Shown: one piece after another, positions 4,084-5,063 of the stretch
Layout: each line of letters opens with the position of its first letter
How positions within the stretch are numbered: position 1 is the first letter of the stretch
Assembly (NCBI GenBank): GCA_036277235.1
Contig: DASUNJ010000583.1
Span: 1-5,063 of the forward strand
Length of the DNA stretch: 5,063 nt
From: DATMER01 sp036277235
Lineage (GTDB): Bacteria > Acidobacteriota > Thermoanaerobaculia > Multivoradales > UBA5704
Direction of reading: 5' to 3'
Notes under the pieces: model-generated
Databases searched by the model: none
Told to the model about the DNA's origin: nothing
What the model saw: only the letters and a program-made list of their open reading frames with translations
Translations under genes and position numbers: made by a program

Positions 4084-5063
4084 GAACGCCTCTCCGGGTG
4101 GTGGCGATCCTCCTCCTCGGCCTGCTCGGAGCGGGATGTCAAAAAGCCGGGCAACCGGAGCCAGCGGAGCCAGCGCCCCCCGTCGAGCCGCGCCTCGCGG
4201 CAACCCCGGGAACGGCACTGGAAGCCGGCCTGGCGGGTGCTCGATCCCACTCCTATCGCATCGGCATGGCGGCCGGCCAGTACGCCGCTCTCACGGTCGA
4301 CCAGCGGGGCGTGGACGTCGTCGTCGTCCTGAATGCGCCCGACGGCCGAGTGCTGCGCCGGGTGGACGGCTTCACCGAGGATCATGGTCCGGAGCCGCTT
4401 CCGTTCATCGCCGGGGAGGCAGGGGACTACCGGGTTGAGGTGAGCTCGCCCGTTGCCGGGGCCGACGGCTCCTACGCGATCGTTTTCGAGGCCCTCCGGC
4501 CTCCCACTCCGAGGGACCGCAGCCTCGTCGCCGCCGAGGAGGTGTTCGCGGCGGGAGAGGAGCTGCGCCGTAAGGGAGGCCGGCCCGCGCTCCAGGGGGC
4601 GGTGGAGAGGCACCTTCGAGCCCTGGAGCTCCTGCGCGCGATCGGCGCGACCGGCCGGGAGGCCGACGTCCTCCTGAGCCTCGGCTCGGCATTCTCCGAC
4701 CTGGGGGAGTACGCGCAGGCGCGCGGAGCCTACGGCCGGGCGCTGGACCTCTTCCGCGCCGCCGGCCGGAGCCGGGAATCGCTCCCGGCTCTGTCGGGCC
4801 TGGGGCGGGCCTACCGGATCCTGGGCCAGCCCGAGGAAGCTCTCCGGTGCTACCGCGAAGCGCTTGACCTGAGCAGGAAGCTGGGCGCGCGGCGGCACGA
4901 GGTCGAGCTGCTCGGCAACCTGGGCCGGGTCTACGCTTCCCAGGGCAAGGTCGAAGAGGCCCTGGCCTTCTACGACCAGGCTCTCGCCGGCTGGCGGGAG
5001 CTGGGCGTGGCCCGGGAACAGGCCACGAGCCTCAACCTGCTGGGCCGGCTCTACCTCCAGTTG
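4080..5063 (+). CDS. Lipoprotein with PPC-like domain and TPR repeats, C-terminus outside window (possible CHAT protein)
   Basis: The gene begins at ATG 4080, overlapping the anti-sigma stop by four bases (ATGA), and remains open to the right edge, giving 328 visible residues. The N-terminus (MRTPLRVVAILLLGLLGAGC) is a lipoprotein signal with lipobox L-G-A-G-C and Cys20 as the lipidation site. A Pro/Glu/Ala-rich tether follows (about 21-42). Residues about 45-138 resemble a bacterial pre-peptidase C-terminal (PPC) beta domain: SHSYRIGMAAGQYAALTVDQ, VDVVVVLNAPDGRVLRRVDG, then GEAGDYRVEVSSP (112-124) and GSYAIVFEAL. Residues about 152-328 are helical tetratricopeptide repeats with an exact 40-residue period: four units and the start of a fifth. 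TPR units of this length, as in kinesin-light-chain-like repeats, bind protein partners. In Acidobacteriota-type genomes PPC-TPR proteins often end in a CHAT caspase-like domain; that part is not visible here. Coupling to the anti-sigma suggests it acts in the same pathway at the envelope. The C-terminal identity is a prediction. Confidence 0.85.
   Translation, partial: MRTPLRVVAILLLGLLGAGCQKAGQPEPAEPAPPVEPRLAATPGTALEAGLAGARSHSYRIGMAAGQYAALTVDQRGVDVVVVLNAPDGRVLRRVDGFTEDHGPEPLPFIAGEAGDYRVEVSSPVAGADGSYAIVFEALRPPTPRDRSLVAAEEVFAAGEELRRKGGRPALQGAVERHLRALELLRAIGATGREADVLLSLGSAFSDLGEYAQARGAYGRALDLFRAAGRSRESLPALSGLGRAYRILGQPEEALRCYREALDLSRKLGARRHEVELLGNLGRVYASQGKVEEALAFYDQALAGWRELGVAREQATSLNLLGRLYLQL
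4536..5063 (+). repeat. Tandem TPR array with exact 120-base period
   Basis: Within the lipoprotein gene the codons for the Leu-Gly pair of TPR helix A start at 4680, 4800, 4920 and 5040, exactly 120 bases (40 residues) apart, giving LGSAF, LGRAY, LGRVY and LGRLY. The helix-B motif recurs in the same register: ALELLRAIG (181), ALDLFRAAG (221), ALDLSRKLG (261) and ALAGWRELG (301). A first, more diverged unit starts near residue 153. The last three copies are the most alike, consistent with recent duplication or strong structural constraint. The array continues past the right edge. Confidence 0.85.

Noticed and set aside
4014..4898. Long minus-strand open frame of 294 codons opposite the TPR lipoprotein
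   Set aside because: It is an antisense shadow of a high-GC gene: it lies opposite a protein with signal peptide, PPC-like domain and regular TPRs, and its own translation is low-complexity Arg/Gly/Pro/Ala sequence with no domain.

Overview
The window is bacterial, gene-dense and GC-rich, with two divergently oriented gene blocks and no RNA gene, insertion sequence or CRISPR array that I can see. The right-hand block combines an ECF sigma factor, a zinc-finger anti-sigma with a beta-rich extracytoplasmic tail, and a lipoprotein with a PPC-like domain plus TPRs. From my knowledge of the families this combination is common in Acidobacteriota and some other high-GC environmental lineages. The assignment to such a lineage is an inference; there is no phylogenetic marker here.

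Left block (about 1-2504, minus strand, read right to left): yiaA (four-helix inner-membrane protein, YiaA/B family), then a 361-residue exported two-domain protein of unknown function, then a DUF4410-type exported protein, then the first 60 codons of a lipoprotein that runs off the left edge. The gaps are 36, 83 and 41 bases and each gene has a good Shine-Dalgarno sequence, so this looks like one operon for a membrane protein and three envelope proteins.

Middle (2505-2632): a divergent intergenic region that must hold the start signals for both blocks. I could not assign promoters with confidence.

Right block (2633-5063, plus strand): ECF sigma factor, anti-sigma factor (strong ribosome-binding site overlapping the sigma stop codon), and a TPR lipoprotein (ATGA start/stop overlap with the anti-sigma). 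The third gene is cut by the right edge after 328 codons. The tight coupling suggests a three-part module: an envelope-anchored sensor/scaffold lipoprotein, a membrane anti-sigma, and a sigma factor. The unseen C-terminus of the lipoprotein is where such proteins often carry a CHAT protease-like domain; this is a prediction.

Base composition differs between the blocks. Hand counts of single 60-base rows give 30/60 and 32/60 GC in the left block and 42/60 and 47/60 in the right block.
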